Of a DNA stretch of 41,281 nt, positions 15,623-23,600 are shown one piece after another (positions within the stretch are counted from its first letter, which is position 1; each line of letters starts with the position of its first letter). The stretch spans positions 1-41,281 of the forward strand of contig DASWVC010000318.1 of assembly GCA_036401335.1 (NCBI GenBank), given 5' to 3'. The stretch comes from DASWVC01 sp036401335 (GTDB taxonomy: Bacteria > Verrucomicrobiota > Verrucomicrobiia > Chthoniobacterales > JAFAMB01). A program made the translations under genes and the position numbers. A model generated the notes under the pieces. The model was not told the origin of the DNA and did no database searches. It saw only the letters and a program-made list of their open reading frames with translations.

Positions 15623-16143
15623 GGACTTCGCTGGTTTCTCGCTTGCGGTTCCGGCCAAGCCAAGTCAACGACCACAGATTCGGCTGCACCCCAGATGCAG
15701 CGTGCTTCACCCGGCACCTTGGCCATGGCGGCGCACACGATCGGGAGGGCCAGCTTTGGCCGGGTCATGACGGCCACCCGCACCAAAGCCGGGACTTCTT
15801 TGGCCGGCGTGATCGTCGTAAGGGATTCCATCACGGCCAAAGCCCTGACCGGGTCTTCGGCCGGCAGTGCAGAGAGGACAAAACGCACAACTACCCCCCT
15901 GCTTGCTCCGTGCCTGAGGACCGCCAGGGTGGCGGCTTGCCCAACGGCTTCCGCCGAAGATTCCTGCAGCCCATTCGGAAGCAAAGTGGCGAAAAGACGA
16001 GCTTCCGTTCTGAAGCCGTCTGCGTCCCCGGCGCACAACCAACCCAGAAAAGAGCCAAGACGCCGGCTTTCCCGCCGCCAGGATCCACCCCTGCCGCCGT
16101 GCCTTGGTTCGATGATCATCGGTTGATTCAGTTTCGTCGCCAT
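15595..16143 (-). CDS. Hypothetical protein with alanine/valine-rich helical repeats
   Basis: This 182-residue protein (ATG 16143; a TTG at 16146 would add one residue) has a charged N-terminus (EPRHGGRGGSWRRESRRLG) and then helical stretches rich in Ala and Val. In these, segments such as EVPALVRVAVMTRPKLALPIVCAAMAKVPG repeat with a period of roughly 15-20 residues. This resembles the repetitive alanine-rich hypothetical proteins found in Verrucomicrobiota, but I cannot name a family. It precedes and overlaps the polyprenyl glycosylphosphotransferase start, so the two are probably cotranscribed. Other long open frames cover this stretch on the plus strand, so the call is not fully certain. 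Confidence 0.55.
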   Translation of the reverse strand: MATKLNQPMIIEPRHGGRGGSWRRESRRLGSFLGWLCAGDADGFRTEARLFATLLPNGLQESSAEAVGQAATLAVLRHGASRGVVVRFVLSALPAEDPVRALAVMESLTTITPAKEVPALVRVAVMTRPKLALPIVCAAMAKVPGEARCIWGAAESVVVDLAWPEPQARNQRSPCFPTASGG

Positions 16144-16146
16144 CAA

Positions 16147-16473
16147 TCTTGACCACGTGCCTGTTTTCCGAGGCTGCTGAATGTCCCAGGGTTAAGGCTC
16201 GGTCAACCCGGGACTGCCCCTCACTGGGCCAAGTGAAATGGAAACGAATCCTGGATGCAATGTTTTTTAATATTTTTCATATAACTTAGCATCCAGTCTA
16301 GGTTTTTCTGTCCGGACTACCGCCGGTTTTATCCCCGGTATCGGCCTCCCATCGACCCGCCGCCTGTTCACCCGACCCCGACGCGAGGCGAGCACCCTGC
16401 CAAAAGCAGTTCTCGAGAAACCATAGGCTGCTATAAGTATTGGCATATCTGTTTCTAATAGCAGGGACGTTCC
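16147..16473. other. Intergenic region between divergent genes, AT-rich dyad inside
   Basis: This is the only gene-free stretch over 300 bases. It separates the minus-strand EPS gene pair from the plus-strand PEP-CTERM gene and should hold both promoters. The clearest structure is CTGGATGC (16251-16258) facing GCATCCAG (16289-16296) across 30 nt of nearly pure A/T. TATAAG (16432-16437) could be a -10 box for the PEP-CTERM gene, though its -35 is weak. I see no small ORF or RNA gene that I can support. Confidence 0.5.
16251..16296. promoter_or_regulatory. 8-bp inverted repeat flanking an AT-rich core
   Basis: Perfect 8-bp arms CTGGATGC and GCATCCAG enclose 30 nt containing TTTTTTAATATTTTTCATAT, unlike the GC-rich surroundings. 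It lies midway between divergent promoters. It could be a regulator site with an UP-type element or a cruciform-forming sequence. The role is inferred only from position. Confidence 0.4.
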
Positions 16474-17115
16474 ATGCGATCAGTACGTGCCATGAAGAAA
16501 TCATCCCTTTTTCACCTTCTCTTTACCGTTGGCGCATTGGCCATCGGATCGGTCCAGGCCCAAAGCATGGATTACACCGTCACCGGCACGTTCGGAGACA
16601 CCGCGCCGCTCACCCAGGTGTCCGCGGCGGACGCAACTTTCAAGGCTACTTTCAGCCTCCTCGCCCAGCAGCCAGCCAATCCCTTTACTGAAGCTTTTGA
16701 CATCGTCCCGAAAGACTTTTCCTATTGGCTTAACGGCACCCTGGTGTTTAACAACGTGGCGGCGTACGGCTTGATTGGTCACGGTCTGCAAACATTGAGC
16801 CCGACCCTCTCCCTGACCTTGCCGGGGACGGCAAACGCCGGCTTCACGTTTGACGCGCGGCAACCGAATCCCCTGTTCCAGGGTTCCATCGGCCAGCCGA
16901 CGTTGGTCGCTGCCGAATTCACTCCCCTTGTCGCCGGGTTTGAATGGGGGACCACCGGGTACTCACCTTTAGGGACGTCGCACATCTCGGCGGCCGCCGC
17001 GGTGCCTGAACCGTCTGTGGCGGCGCTTCTGATCATTGGGGTCGTGACCGCGGGCGGTTTTCTGGCCGTCAAACGTTGCTTGTTGGCGGTTGGTCACGTC
17101 GCCGGCGCGGCTTAG
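16474..17115 (+). CDS. PEP-CTERM sorting domain protein
   Basis: This 213-residue exported protein has a signal peptide (KKSSLFHLLFTVGALAIGSVQAQ), a beta-rich middle (about 30-170), and a C-terminal PEP-CTERM tail. The tail has VPEPS (about 184-188), a hydrophobic helix AALLIIGVVTAGGFLAV, and a basic KRC stop. PEP-CTERM tails direct proteins to exosortase, which cleaves them and passes them to the surface or matrix. The process is known to go with exopolysaccharide production, and a polyprenyl glycosylphosphotransferase gene lies just upstream on the other strand. The tail after KRC is longer than usual (about 13 residues). ATG 16474 follows AGGGA by about 6 nt; ATG 16492 is the alternative. 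The exosortase is not in this window. Confidence 0.87.
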   Translation: MRSVRAMKKSSLFHLLFTVGALAIGSVQAQSMDYTVTGTFGDTAPLTQVSAADATFKATFSLLAQQPANPFTEAFDIVPKDFSYWLNGTLVFNNVAAYGLIGHGLQTLSPTLSLTLPGTANAGFTFDARQPNPLFQGSIGQPTLVAAEFTPLVAGFEWGTTGYSPLGTSHISAAAAVPEPSVAALLIIGVVTAGGFLAVKRCLLAVGHVAGAA

Positions 17116-17269
17116 CCCGGGCGAAACTTCAACCCGTCCCGGGGAACGCCGGTCCACGGGGAAGGACTCAGGTTCTTTTTTCAACCGATGCGTGGCGGTG
17201 CCCCGGCCTCTGGTAAGGTCGGGCACCGTTCCTGCCGAGCGGGAAACACGCCCTTGCGCCTGCCACTCG

Positions 17270-18229
17270 ATGCCCCTGCTTCCGTCTTCTTTCCACCCGC
17301 CGGCCTTGCTGGCCAACGGGCACGTTCAAACCATTCTGCCCGCCATTCTCCGGCGACGCCACTGCCTTGGTGTTGAACGCGAACGCCTGGAATTGGACGA
17401 CGGCGATTTTCTCGACCTAGACTGGGCGCGAAACGGCCACGACCGGCTGGCGATTCTGTCGCACGGTCTGGAAGGGTGTTCCGAGGACGGCTGCATTCGT
17501 GGCACGGCGGAAGCGCTGCGATCCGCGGGCTGGGACGTACTCGCCTGGAACTTAAGGGGATGCGGCAAGGAGCCGAACCGGCTCCTGCGATCTTACCACA
17601 GCGGTGAGACCGGCGACCTTGGAGCGGTGATTCGATGTGCGGCCGCCAGTCACTCGCGGATCGCCCTGGTTGGGTTCAGCCTTGGCGGGAATGTCACGCT
17701 CAAGTACCTTGGCGAAGCCCGGCCGCACCCGGCAGTGATTGGGGGGGCGGCCATTTCGGTACCGATCGACTTGGCCGGGAGCGCGCAAGCGCTCGACCAA
17801 CGCTGGGCCAATCGTATTTACGTGCGGCACTTGATGAAACGCCTGGCCAAGAGCGTTCTTAAAAAAGCCCAACGGTTTCCCGGGCAATTGGAGGTAAGCC
17901 GGGCGATGCGCACGTTCCGTGCCTTTGACGACCGTTACACGGCGCCCATCAATGGGTTTCGGGATGCCGCCGACTATTGGCAGCAGGCAAGTTCGCGGCA
18001 GTACCTGAACGGCATCACGGTGCCGACCCTGCTGGTGAACGCTCGGAACGATCCTTTCCTCAGCGAGGAATGCTTTCCCGTCGTCGAAGCCGAACGGAAC
18101 CCGCACCTGTATCTGGAAGTGCCTGCTTCCGGAGGCCACGTGGGATTTATTGACCTTGCCCGCGGCCTGAGGCCCTGGTTCGAGCGACGCCTCGTGGAAT
18201 TTCTCACGCCGTTAGCTTCGGCCACCTGA
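17270..18229 (+). CDS. YheT-family alpha/beta hydrolase
   Basis: This 319-residue cytosolic alpha/beta hydrolase belongs to the YheT/ABHD1-3 group. The N-terminal FHPPALLANGHVQTILPAILRR is the family signature. The nucleophile elbow is VGFSLGGN with Ser137, the acid is Asp261 in NARNDPFL, and the histidine is His290 in GGHVGFIDL. LSHGLEG and WDVLAWNLRGCG supply the oxyanion and strand landmarks. The frame is open from 17090, but ATG 17270 gives the normal family N-terminus and length; the 60 earlier residues are arginine-rich and look untranslated. Members are carboxylesterases of unclear natural substrate. It ends 12 nt from the end of the convergent five-gene operon. Confidence 0.92.
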   Translation: MPLLPSSFHPPALLANGHVQTILPAILRRRHCLGVERERLELDDGDFLDLDWARNGHDRLAILSHGLEGCSEDGCIRGTAEALRSAGWDVLAWNLRGCGKEPNRLLRSYHSGETGDLGAVIRCAAASHSRIALVGFSLGGNVTLKYLGEARPHPAVIGGAAISVPIDLAGSAQALDQRWANRIYVRHLMKRLAKSVLKKAQRFPGQLEVSRAMRTFRAFDDRYTAPINGFRDAADYWQQASSRQYLNGITVPTLLVNARNDPFLSEECFPVVEAERNPHLYLEVPASGGHVGFIDLARGLRPWFERRLVEFLTPLASAT

Positions 18230-18241
18230 CGCTTCCGGCAG

Positions 18242-18796
18242 TCAACGGCCCGCGGCATCAATCTCGAGCCGGCGGCTCAACCCAAGGTTTGCGTAAACGG
18301 CGGTGACCTCACTGGCGCGGCCACGGCCCTCTGAGCGCACTTCCAGAAGAATGAGCCAGAGGGCGCAGCCTTCTTTTTGCCATCGGAACACGCGACGGGT
18401 TTCCTCGTTGCCATCCGCGTTCTGCTGGCGGCCCGTCTCAAGCAGTTCGCCGACGCCCAAACCCTGTTGGAATTCGGCCCGAAGTGAGCCAACCAATCCG
18501 GGGCCTTCGTTCCCGGACGTTGGGTACCGGACCACAATTTGGATGAGGTGTCCTGCCTGGAACCCGAAATCAACGCGATTGAAGGGCTGTTGGCTGATGC
18601 TGACCTCGAACGTGGTGTGGCCGGGGGTTTCCTCGTGCTCCAGCACTTTCACCCCGCTCTGCCTGGCGGAATCCAATACTTGCTGCGGCGATGCACCCCA
18701 TTCCAGTCCGAACGGAGGCCGGATTACCTGTCCGCCGACGCGCCCTGCTGCGAGTAACGCGATCCAGCCAAGCAGGACCGCGGCCGAAGGCCTCAT
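18242..18796 (-). CDS. Exported hypothetical protein, fifth gene of the coupled operon
   Basis: This 184-residue protein has a signal peptide (MRPSAAVLLGWIALLAAGRVGGQ, about 23 residues). The mature region begins RPPFGLEWGASPQQVLDSAR, which resembles the short periplasmic domains that open with a PFGLxWG motif. It continues with alternating strands (TTFEVSISQQPFNRVDFGFQAGHLIQIVVRYP) and a helix (GLVGSLRAEFQQGLGVGELLE). I cannot name the family. It is the last gene of a five-gene minus-strand operon, and its ATG overlaps the previous stop by 4 nt (18793-18796). It is presumably periplasmic or envelope-associated with the other operon products. Confidence 0.78.
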   Translation of the reverse strand: MRPSAAVLLGWIALLAAGRVGGQVIRPPFGLEWGASPQQVLDSARQSGVKVLEHEETPGHTTFEVSISQQPFNRVDFGFQAGHLIQIVVRYPTSGNEGPGLVGSLRAEFQQGLGVGELLETGRQQNADGNEETRRVFRWQKEGCALWLILLEVRSEGRGRASEVTAVYANLGLSRRLEIDAAGR

Positions 18797-19194
18797 GGCG
18801 GCGGGCGTTGTTGCACCATCCTTGGCGCCGGGGCGGCAACCGGCTGGCGGTCGTGGGCCAGTTCCAGGTCGCGGAGACGTTCCCGAAGCAACCCGATGTC
18901 TTCGCCCATTGAGGCCAGGATCTCATGGTCCCGGCGTACCTGCCCGGTGAGGTTTTGCTGGGCGGTTAAGGCGAGCTCGAGGGCTTGACGAAGCTGCTCA
19001 TTTTCTTCGCGGATTGGGTCAACGATGGCTTCCAGGTTTGCCTGGCTCGACGACCCCGGAGGGGCTGGCCCGGCAAACGTTGCGCCGGCCGGGGGTACAG
19101 GTTTGCACCCGCCGCAGCTGAAGCCCGCCAGCATCATTATCACCCAACCGGCCCGTTCCGGGGCGCGCTTTACTGCCGCCCGGCGCGTGGTCAT
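18793..19194 (-). CDS. Membrane-anchored coiled-coil protein, fourth gene of the coupled operon
   Basis: This 133-residue protein has a basic N-terminus, a short hydrophobic stretch (WVIMMLAGFSCGGC) and then a proline/glycine linker. The two cysteines suggest a lipoprotein, but neither fits the lipobox well, so the anchor is uncertain. Residues about 55-115 form a clear coiled coil (IREENEQLRQALELALTAQQ followed by GEDIGLLRERLRDLELAH). The C-terminus is proline-rich. The start and stop overlap both neighbours by 4 nt. The design, an anchor plus coiled coil of about 60 residues, suits an oligomerising scaffold in the periplasm. No family is recognised. Confidence 0.72.
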   Translation of the reverse strand: MTTRRAAVKRAPERAGWVIMMLAGFSCGGCKPVPPAGATFAGPAPPGSSSQANLEAIVDPIREENEQLRQALELALTAQQNLTGQVRRDHEILASMGEDIGLLRERLRDLELAHDRQPVAAPAPRMVQQRPPP

Positions 19195-19688
19195 GGGGCG
19201 CGACGGCTGGGAACCGGAGCTGGTTTTGCCAGCGCGCTCTGCAACGTCCGGATCGCCGCTTCCAGCTTTTCGGCAAGCTCGGTCGACGCGTCATGGTAGC
19301 GCGTCAACATCGCCCCGATCGTGCTGCTTTGGGCGTTACGGAGCGAAGGCGTGTACCCGGGATCTTTAACCGCTGTCCGCGGCTGGTCCGGTACCAGCTT
19401 GTACGGGTTTACCTGGATGGTCTGGAACACACCCGGCCTGACCTCAACGGGCTCACTTTCCAACTTCGCTTCATCCAGGGGAACAATCTTCCAACCGGCG
19501 GGAACCATGCCCACCACTTTCGGGTTCGACCGCTCGACGACCGGTACCGGGGTGCCAGCGGATGCGGAAACCGAAATGGGGCCGTTTGCCGGAACCGCGG
19601 TGACCGCCGGCGTATCACCTGCCGAAACCAGCCCGACCGCACGCAACCCGCCGGCCAGCATCAATCCACGGATGGCATGCCTTTTCAT
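19191..19688 (-). CDS. Exported hypothetical protein, third gene of the coupled operon
   Basis: This 165-residue protein has an N-terminal signal-like segment (MKRHAIRGLMLAGGLRAVGLVSAGD), a short extended region, then NPKVVGMVPAGWKIVPLDEAKL and VFQTIQVNPYKLVPD. It ends with a helix rich in Ala, Glu and Leu (RYHDASTELAEKLEAAIRTLQS) and a proline tail. No enzyme motif is visible. It begins with ATGA over the previous stop (19685-19688) and ends with ATGA over the next start (19191-19194). The function is unknown; as an exported structural component it would fit its operon neighbours. Confidence 0.72.
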   Translation of the reverse strand: MKRHAIRGLMLAGGLRAVGLVSAGDTPAVTAVPANGPISVSASAGTPVPVVERSNPKVVGMVPAGWKIVPLDEAKLESEPVEVRPGVFQTIQVNPYKLVPDQPRTAVKDPGYTPSLRNAQSSTIGAMLTRYHDASTELAEKLEAAIRTLQSALAKPAPVPSRRAP

Positions 19689-20518
19689 TTACCCGATTCC
19701 GTCGCTTTCAATTGCACCAAAGCGCCTTTGCCTGCTTCAAATCCTGGCGGCTCGTCCGGCCGGTTGACCTTGTCCGCCCCTTGGTTCTGCACCAGAGTCG
19801 GGCTGTCGGCCAACAACAGCGCTTTCGGCACGCTCGCATCCACAATTTCGTTCCATTCCGTCAGCAGAACGGCGCCTTCCTTTTGCATGGCCACCACCCG
19901 TTTCTGGAAGTCAGCCAGCTTTTCAAGAAGGCGGGCCGCCGCGCGTTGCTTATCCTTTTCCATCCCAAGCAAACGGGTCTCATAGTAAACCGGCACGCTC
20001 ATGGCCACCTTGCGGGCTTCCCCCTCATCCGTTCCCGGGGTGACAAAAACGCGACTGACGGTGAGCGCAGTGGGTTCATAGGCAGACGGATCGGGGATTT
20101 CACCCGCCACCGCCATTCGAGGGTCTTGAACCTGAACCGGGGCGCTGGCGGCAACCGGTCGAGCCGTGGGCCGCCGCGGGGCCGCGAGCGTTTCCGGCGT
20201 TTGGGTGGGCTCGGCCCGAGGGCCTCCGGGAAAGCCTTCCGGGTCTGGCAATAACGCGGACTTGCGTCCACCCGGGTCATAAGGCGGCGTGCTGCTGCGG
20301 ACGTCCGCGCGCTCCAACGGTTGCCGAGCAGCGTCTACCGCCCTTGCGTTGGCCAATGCCTGCTGAAGCAGGGCTTCCGCTGGCCTCGGTGCATTGGCCG
20401 GCTTGGACGGGCGGAGGGCAGGGTCGGCGGACTCACCAGACGTGAAGGAGACCGCCGCACAAACCGCCAATCCGGCGATTGCAACGCGCGTCGCGCGAGA
20501 GAAGAAACGTGATCTCAT
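19685..20518 (-). CDS. Exported hypothetical protein with helical domain, second gene of the coupled operon
   Basis: This 277-residue protein has a signal peptide (MRSRFFSRATRVAIAGLAVCAAVSFTSG). A long proline/alanine-rich, probably disordered region follows (about 30-140, with PRRPTARPVAASAPVQVQDPR). The C-terminal ordered domain contains VYYETRLLGMEKDKQRAAARL and the helix LLEKLADFQKRVVAMQKEG. There are no catalytic motifs that I recognise. Both ends overlap neighbouring genes by 4 nt (20515-20518 and 19685-19688). The disordered linker between export signal and folded domain is typical of proteins that span the periplasm or peptidoglycan; this is inference. Confidence 0.75.
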   Translation of the reverse strand: MRSRFFSRATRVAIAGLAVCAAVSFTSGESADPALRPSKPANAPRPAEALLQQALANARAVDAARQPLERADVRSSTPPYDPGGRKSALLPDPEGFPGGPRAEPTQTPETLAAPRRPTARPVAASAPVQVQDPRMAVAGEIPDPSAYEPTALTVSRVFVTPGTDEGEARKVAMSVPVYYETRLLGMEKDKQRAAARLLEKLADFQKRVVAMQKEGAVLLTEWNEIVDASVPKALLLADSPTLVQNQGADKVNRPDEPPGFEAGKGALVQLKATESGK

Positions 20519-21096
20519 GGTGAATCGGGGTCTTGCGCCGGAAGCACTGCCGCAGTGGAAGATCCCGCCGGCAAACGTTGCTCACCGATAAAGCGCGCCG
20601 TGGTCAGCACGTAGCCCTCGATCGCTTCCAATGATCGCAGCACGGTCAGTTGCTTTGGCGTAACCGTAAGAAGCTCGATGCGTCCCTGGTCGAAACGAAC
20701 CGCAACCAGGGCCGGCGCGCTCAGTTGCATCTCGCCCGCTTCATCGGAAGGCTGGTAAACCGTCCGCTTCCCGACGATGGTGTACTTGGTCACATTCCCT
20801 TGATGATGCAATTGAACGGAATCGCCGTCCACCGACAGGGCGAACAAGAACGCCGCAGAATCGGAATGGGCAACCTTGGCATCGGTCAACTCGGTTTCGC
20901 GTTCCACCCGGTAAAGCCGGACCAGCGCGGGACCGGACCCCGGGACCGATCGGGATAAATGCTCTCCCGTCCCCTCCCCTTGACCGGAGGTCAGGGTGAA
21001 AGTCGGTTTGGAAGCGCCGGCGCCCCAACCAGTGGCCGCAAACGCCAGACCGAAAACCGCCAACGTCGCCGCGAATGTCATCCGTTTCGCATCCAC
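20515..21096 (-). CDS. Exported hypothetical protein, first gene of the coupled operon
   Basis: This 193-residue protein has a signal peptide (RMTFAATLAVFGLAFAATGWGAGA) and a beta-rich mature part. The latter includes ALVRLYRVERETELTDAKV, DSVQLHHQGNVTKYTIVGKR, PALVAVRFDQGRIELLTVTP and the helix KQLTVLRSLEAIEGYVLTTARF. I recognise no family. It is the promoter-proximal gene of the five-gene exported operon. The region between its start and the kinase gene (21097-21184) is short, so the operon could be cotranscribed with the upstream hybrid kinase on the same strand, which would link sensing to envelope proteins. This is unproven. Confidence 0.75.
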   Translation of the reverse strand: MDAKRMTFAATLAVFGLAFAATGWGAGASKPTFTLTSGQGEGTGEHLSRSVPGSGPALVRLYRVERETELTDAKVAHSDSAAFLFALSVDGDSVQLHHQGNVTKYTIVGKRTVYQPSDEAGEMQLSAPALVAVRFDQGRIELLTVTPKQLTVLRSLEAIEGYVLTTARFIGEQRLPAGSSTAAVLPAQDPDSP

Positions 21097-21184
21097 AAGA
21101 GAGTTCCTGTGTATGACTTCGGCCTGCCTCCCAACTTCTTTAGGCCCTTGGCGCCTTTAAGCGCAATATTTCGCAGGCCAGACC

Positions 21185-23410
21185 TTACGCCGTTACCGCC
21201 AGGGCCGAGGCCAGCACATGGGACAACTCGGACAAGGTGTGCGGTTTTCGCAGAAGCGCATCAAAACCCATCTCGGACACGCTCGACAGCACGTCTGCCT
21301 CATTGTACCCGCTTGCGACGACGACCCTTACGTGAGGATCGAGTTCGCGCAGCTTGGGCAGGGTGGCTTTGGCCCCCAAGCCGCCTGGGACCGTAAGATC
21401 GAGCACCACCAAGTCGAAGTTGGCACCACTGTCCCGGGCAGAGCGGTAAAGTTCTAACGCTTCTGCCCCGTCTTCCGCGAGCCATGGATCATAACCGAGG
21501 TTGCGAACGGACCGTTCCAACCCTTCCCGCATCCGGGCGTCATCCTCAACCAGGAGGATCTTTCCGGAACCGTGGATCACCTCATTGTCTACGGACGGGG
21601 TTTCCTCAAAGCCGCCCGCGTACACCGGAAGGCAAATTGTCGCCGTGGTGCCTTGAAACGGGACGGACCGCAGTTCCAGGTAGCCTCCAAGCCGCTCCAC
21701 AATCTTGCGCGCCACCGTTAAGCCAAGTCCGTTCCCATTCTCCTTCGTGCTGAAGTGCGGGTCGAAAACACGCAACAGATCCTCCGGCCGGATGCCGCAA
21801 CCAGTGTCGGTGATCACAATCTGGGCGTAGTTCCCGGGCAGCAGCGAGGGGAACGCTCCCGGGGTAAGAATGGCTTGGCTGAGCGTGACGGTGCACGTGC
21901 CGCCGGCCGGCATCGCTTCGCACGCGTTGATCACGACGTTGCTGATCGCCTGGCGCAGGCTGGTGTCATCAGCCAGAACGGGCGGGCACGCTTCGTCGAG
22001 TTCAAAGCTCGGCCGCACAAGCGACCCCATGAGGCTGAATTTCACGCTTTCGCGAAGCAACTTCGGCAAAGCCACGGCCACCTCGATGGCCGTTTCGGTG
22101 CGAGTGAATTTCAGGAGTTGCCGCGTCAGGTGGGAAGCTGATTCCACGGCTTGCTCGATCTCGTGAAGGCAAAGCTCGACTGCATCGGGGTCACAACCGG
22201 ATTGACCTTGGGCGAGCAGCGCGTTAGCGCAAATGGACGTCAGGATGTTATTGAGGTCATGAGCGGCACCAGCCGTCAACAAGCCGATGCATTCACGTCG
22301 CGATTCTCGGATGTGTTTTTCGGTGTTGGTCCACTCGGCTGTAATGTCTTCGACCAACGCAAAAAGAAGTTGCCGGGTTCCACTCTGAACGGGAGAAAGG
22401 GCGTGCCAGCGAAGGAACGCTTCCGACCCATCCTTGCGCGCCCAGCGCAAGGTTTGCTCAAAGTCGATGCCGGCGGCGCGGAACCAACCCCGCTCATCGA
22501 TGGGCGTGAAACAGAGCGGAGGGGAGGCATGGCCCACCAGTTCCGTAGCGTCGTACCCGGTGGTGCGGCAAAATGCCTGGTTGACGTAGACGAAATGCGC
22601 CCCCGCTCCTGCCCCGTCCAGGATCACCATGCCGGTCAACGCCGTGTCAATGCCTTTTTCAAGGATGCCCGGAACGGCTTTTTCCGGTTTCCGCGTCTTG
22701 AGCTCACGCAAGACCAGGATCCACTGCACGAGCCAGCCGGCCTCGTCCGTCATCGGTTTAACATCAAGTTCGACCCAGTATTTGGAACCGTCTTTCCGGC
22801 AGAGGCTTTGTTCGACACAAGCCGTCTGGGCGATCAGTGCACGCGGCCCGGTAAGGTCCCCCAAGGCTTCGTTCCCAAGCAGAAAATTCGGGCTGCGCCC
22901 AAGGACATCCTCCGGGGTAAATCCGGAGAGAACCGTGAAACTTTGGTTGACGTAAATGATGCGCGGTTCGCCACGAGTGGTTTGTTCAGCCTCTACAACG
23001 ACCACAGCGTCCGCCACTTGCTCAAGGGCTTGGTCCCTCCAGGAATCCCGGGCCGGCCGCTGACGTACCTCCTGTGCCGGCCCCCAGCGAATGCTCGCCG
23101 TGTCCTCACCACGATTCGGCCTGACGGTGATTTCATGCTGCCGGGGGGGCACGCAACTCCAGCGAATCCAATTGAAAGACAACGTTTTTCCGGAGTGGCG
23201 GGCGCTCCGGACGTAAAAACGCACGCGTTGCCCCAAACCAGCGACCCACTGGTTCACGTGCGAGGCGTCCGCCAGTTCGCGCAGTTCCTGATTGTCGGCA
23301 AAGGCTTCGGGGTCAGACTGGACCGTGCGGATTTGCCCATCGTTAAAGATTTCCAAGTCGAGGGGGACGGAGCCGGGCAGGTCGCTGTTGGGAGTTGGGC
23401 GGGAGTCCAT
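21185..23410 (-). CDS. PAS-containing hybrid sensor histidine kinase/response regulator
   Basis: This 741-residue cytoplasmic hybrid kinase has no transmembrane segment. Domains in order are an N-terminal region possibly related to PAS (1-115), PAS (about 125-240, VNQSFTVLSGFTPEDVLGRSP), PAS (about 250-362, VNQAFCRTTGYDATELVGH), and a dimerisation/phosphoacceptor domain with His384 in AGAAHDLNNILTSI. The HATPase domain follows (N-box NVVINACEAM at 491-500, DTGCGI, GNGLGLTVARKIVERLGG), then a receiver domain (about 617-740) with Asp671 in VVLDLTVPG and Lys722 in LLRKP. The HDLNN box and C-terminal receiver match CckA/NtrB-like hybrid kinases. Its output partner is not here. The 3' end lies 88 nt upstream of the five-gene exported operon on the same strand, and a TetR-like dyad lies upstream of its start. 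Confidence 0.94.
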   Translation of the reverse strand: MDSRPTPNSDLPGSVPLDLEIFNDGQIRTVQSDPEAFADNQELRELADASHVNQWVAGLGQRVRFYVRSARHSGKTLSFNWIRWSCVPPRQHEITVRPNRGEDTASIRWGPAQEVRQRPARDSWRDQALEQVADAVVVVEAEQTTRGEPRIIYVNQSFTVLSGFTPEDVLGRSPNFLLGNEALGDLTGPRALIAQTACVEQSLCRKDGSKYWVELDVKPMTDEAGWLVQWILVLRELKTRKPEKAVPGILEKGIDTALTGMVILDGAGAGAHFVYVNQAFCRTTGYDATELVGHASPPLCFTPIDERGWFRAAGIDFEQTLRWARKDGSEAFLRWHALSPVQSGTRQLLFALVEDITAEWTNTEKHIRESRRECIGLLTAGAAHDLNNILTSICANALLAQGQSGCDPDAVELCLHEIEQAVESASHLTRQLLKFTRTETAIEVAVALPKLLRESVKFSLMGSLVRPSFELDEACPPVLADDTSLRQAISNVVINACEAMPAGGTCTVTLSQAILTPGAFPSLLPGNYAQIVITDTGCGIRPEDLLRVFDPHFSTKENGNGLGLTVARKIVERLGGYLELRSVPFQGTTATICLPVYAGGFEETPSVDNEVIHGSGKILLVEDDARMREGLERSVRNLGYDPWLAEDGAEALELYRSARDSGANFDLVVLDLTVPGGLGAKATLPKLRELDPHVRVVVASGYNEADVLSSVSEMGFDALLRKPHTLSELSHVLASALAVTA

Positions 23411-23536
23411 ATAAGGGTGCCTCGCCCGAACGCGGCGCGATCTTTGGTAAATTCGGCACGGGCCGCCGCAGATTTAGCGGCTCCCTGCATTTGTCTGAAT
23501 AAGGCGGGCAACCGCTACTTGGAGCAGCGCGCATCA

Positions 23537-23561
23537 AAGTTGACTATGCAGTCAAGTTGAC
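23537..23561. promoter_or_regulatory. Overlapping TTGAC/GTCAA dyads upstream of the kinase
   Basis: TTGACT (23540-23545) and AGTCAA (23550-23555) are a perfect 6-bp inverted repeat around ATGC, extendable to 22 bp with one mismatched pair. A second, overlapping perfect palindrome GTCAAGTTGAC covers 23551-23561. The same half-site flanks the promoter of the neighbouring TetR gene, so the TetR protein is the obvious candidate binder. It lies 130 nt upstream of the kinase start. Confidence 0.5.
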
Positions 23562-23600
23562 GTGCGTGCTTACCCGTTCCCGGACGCCCTTGACCGGTCC

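Noticed and set aside
15643..16152. 169-codon and 143-codon plus-strand frames over 15643-16152
   Set aside because: The minus-strand frame has protein-like Ala/Val-rich helical repeats and sits in an operon context; the plus-strand frames are compositionally shadow-like.
16441..16456. Sigma54-like sequence TGGCATATCTGTTTCT before the PEP-CTERM gene
   Set aside because: The GC doublet at -12 reads TC, and the implied start would fall downstream of the ribosome-binding site AGGGA.
22151..23560. 469-codon open frame on the plus strand opposite the hybrid kinase
   Set aside because: It is a shadow of the kinase gene, which has complete PAS, HisKA, HATPase and receiver motifs; the translated plus-strand frame has no recognisable pattern.
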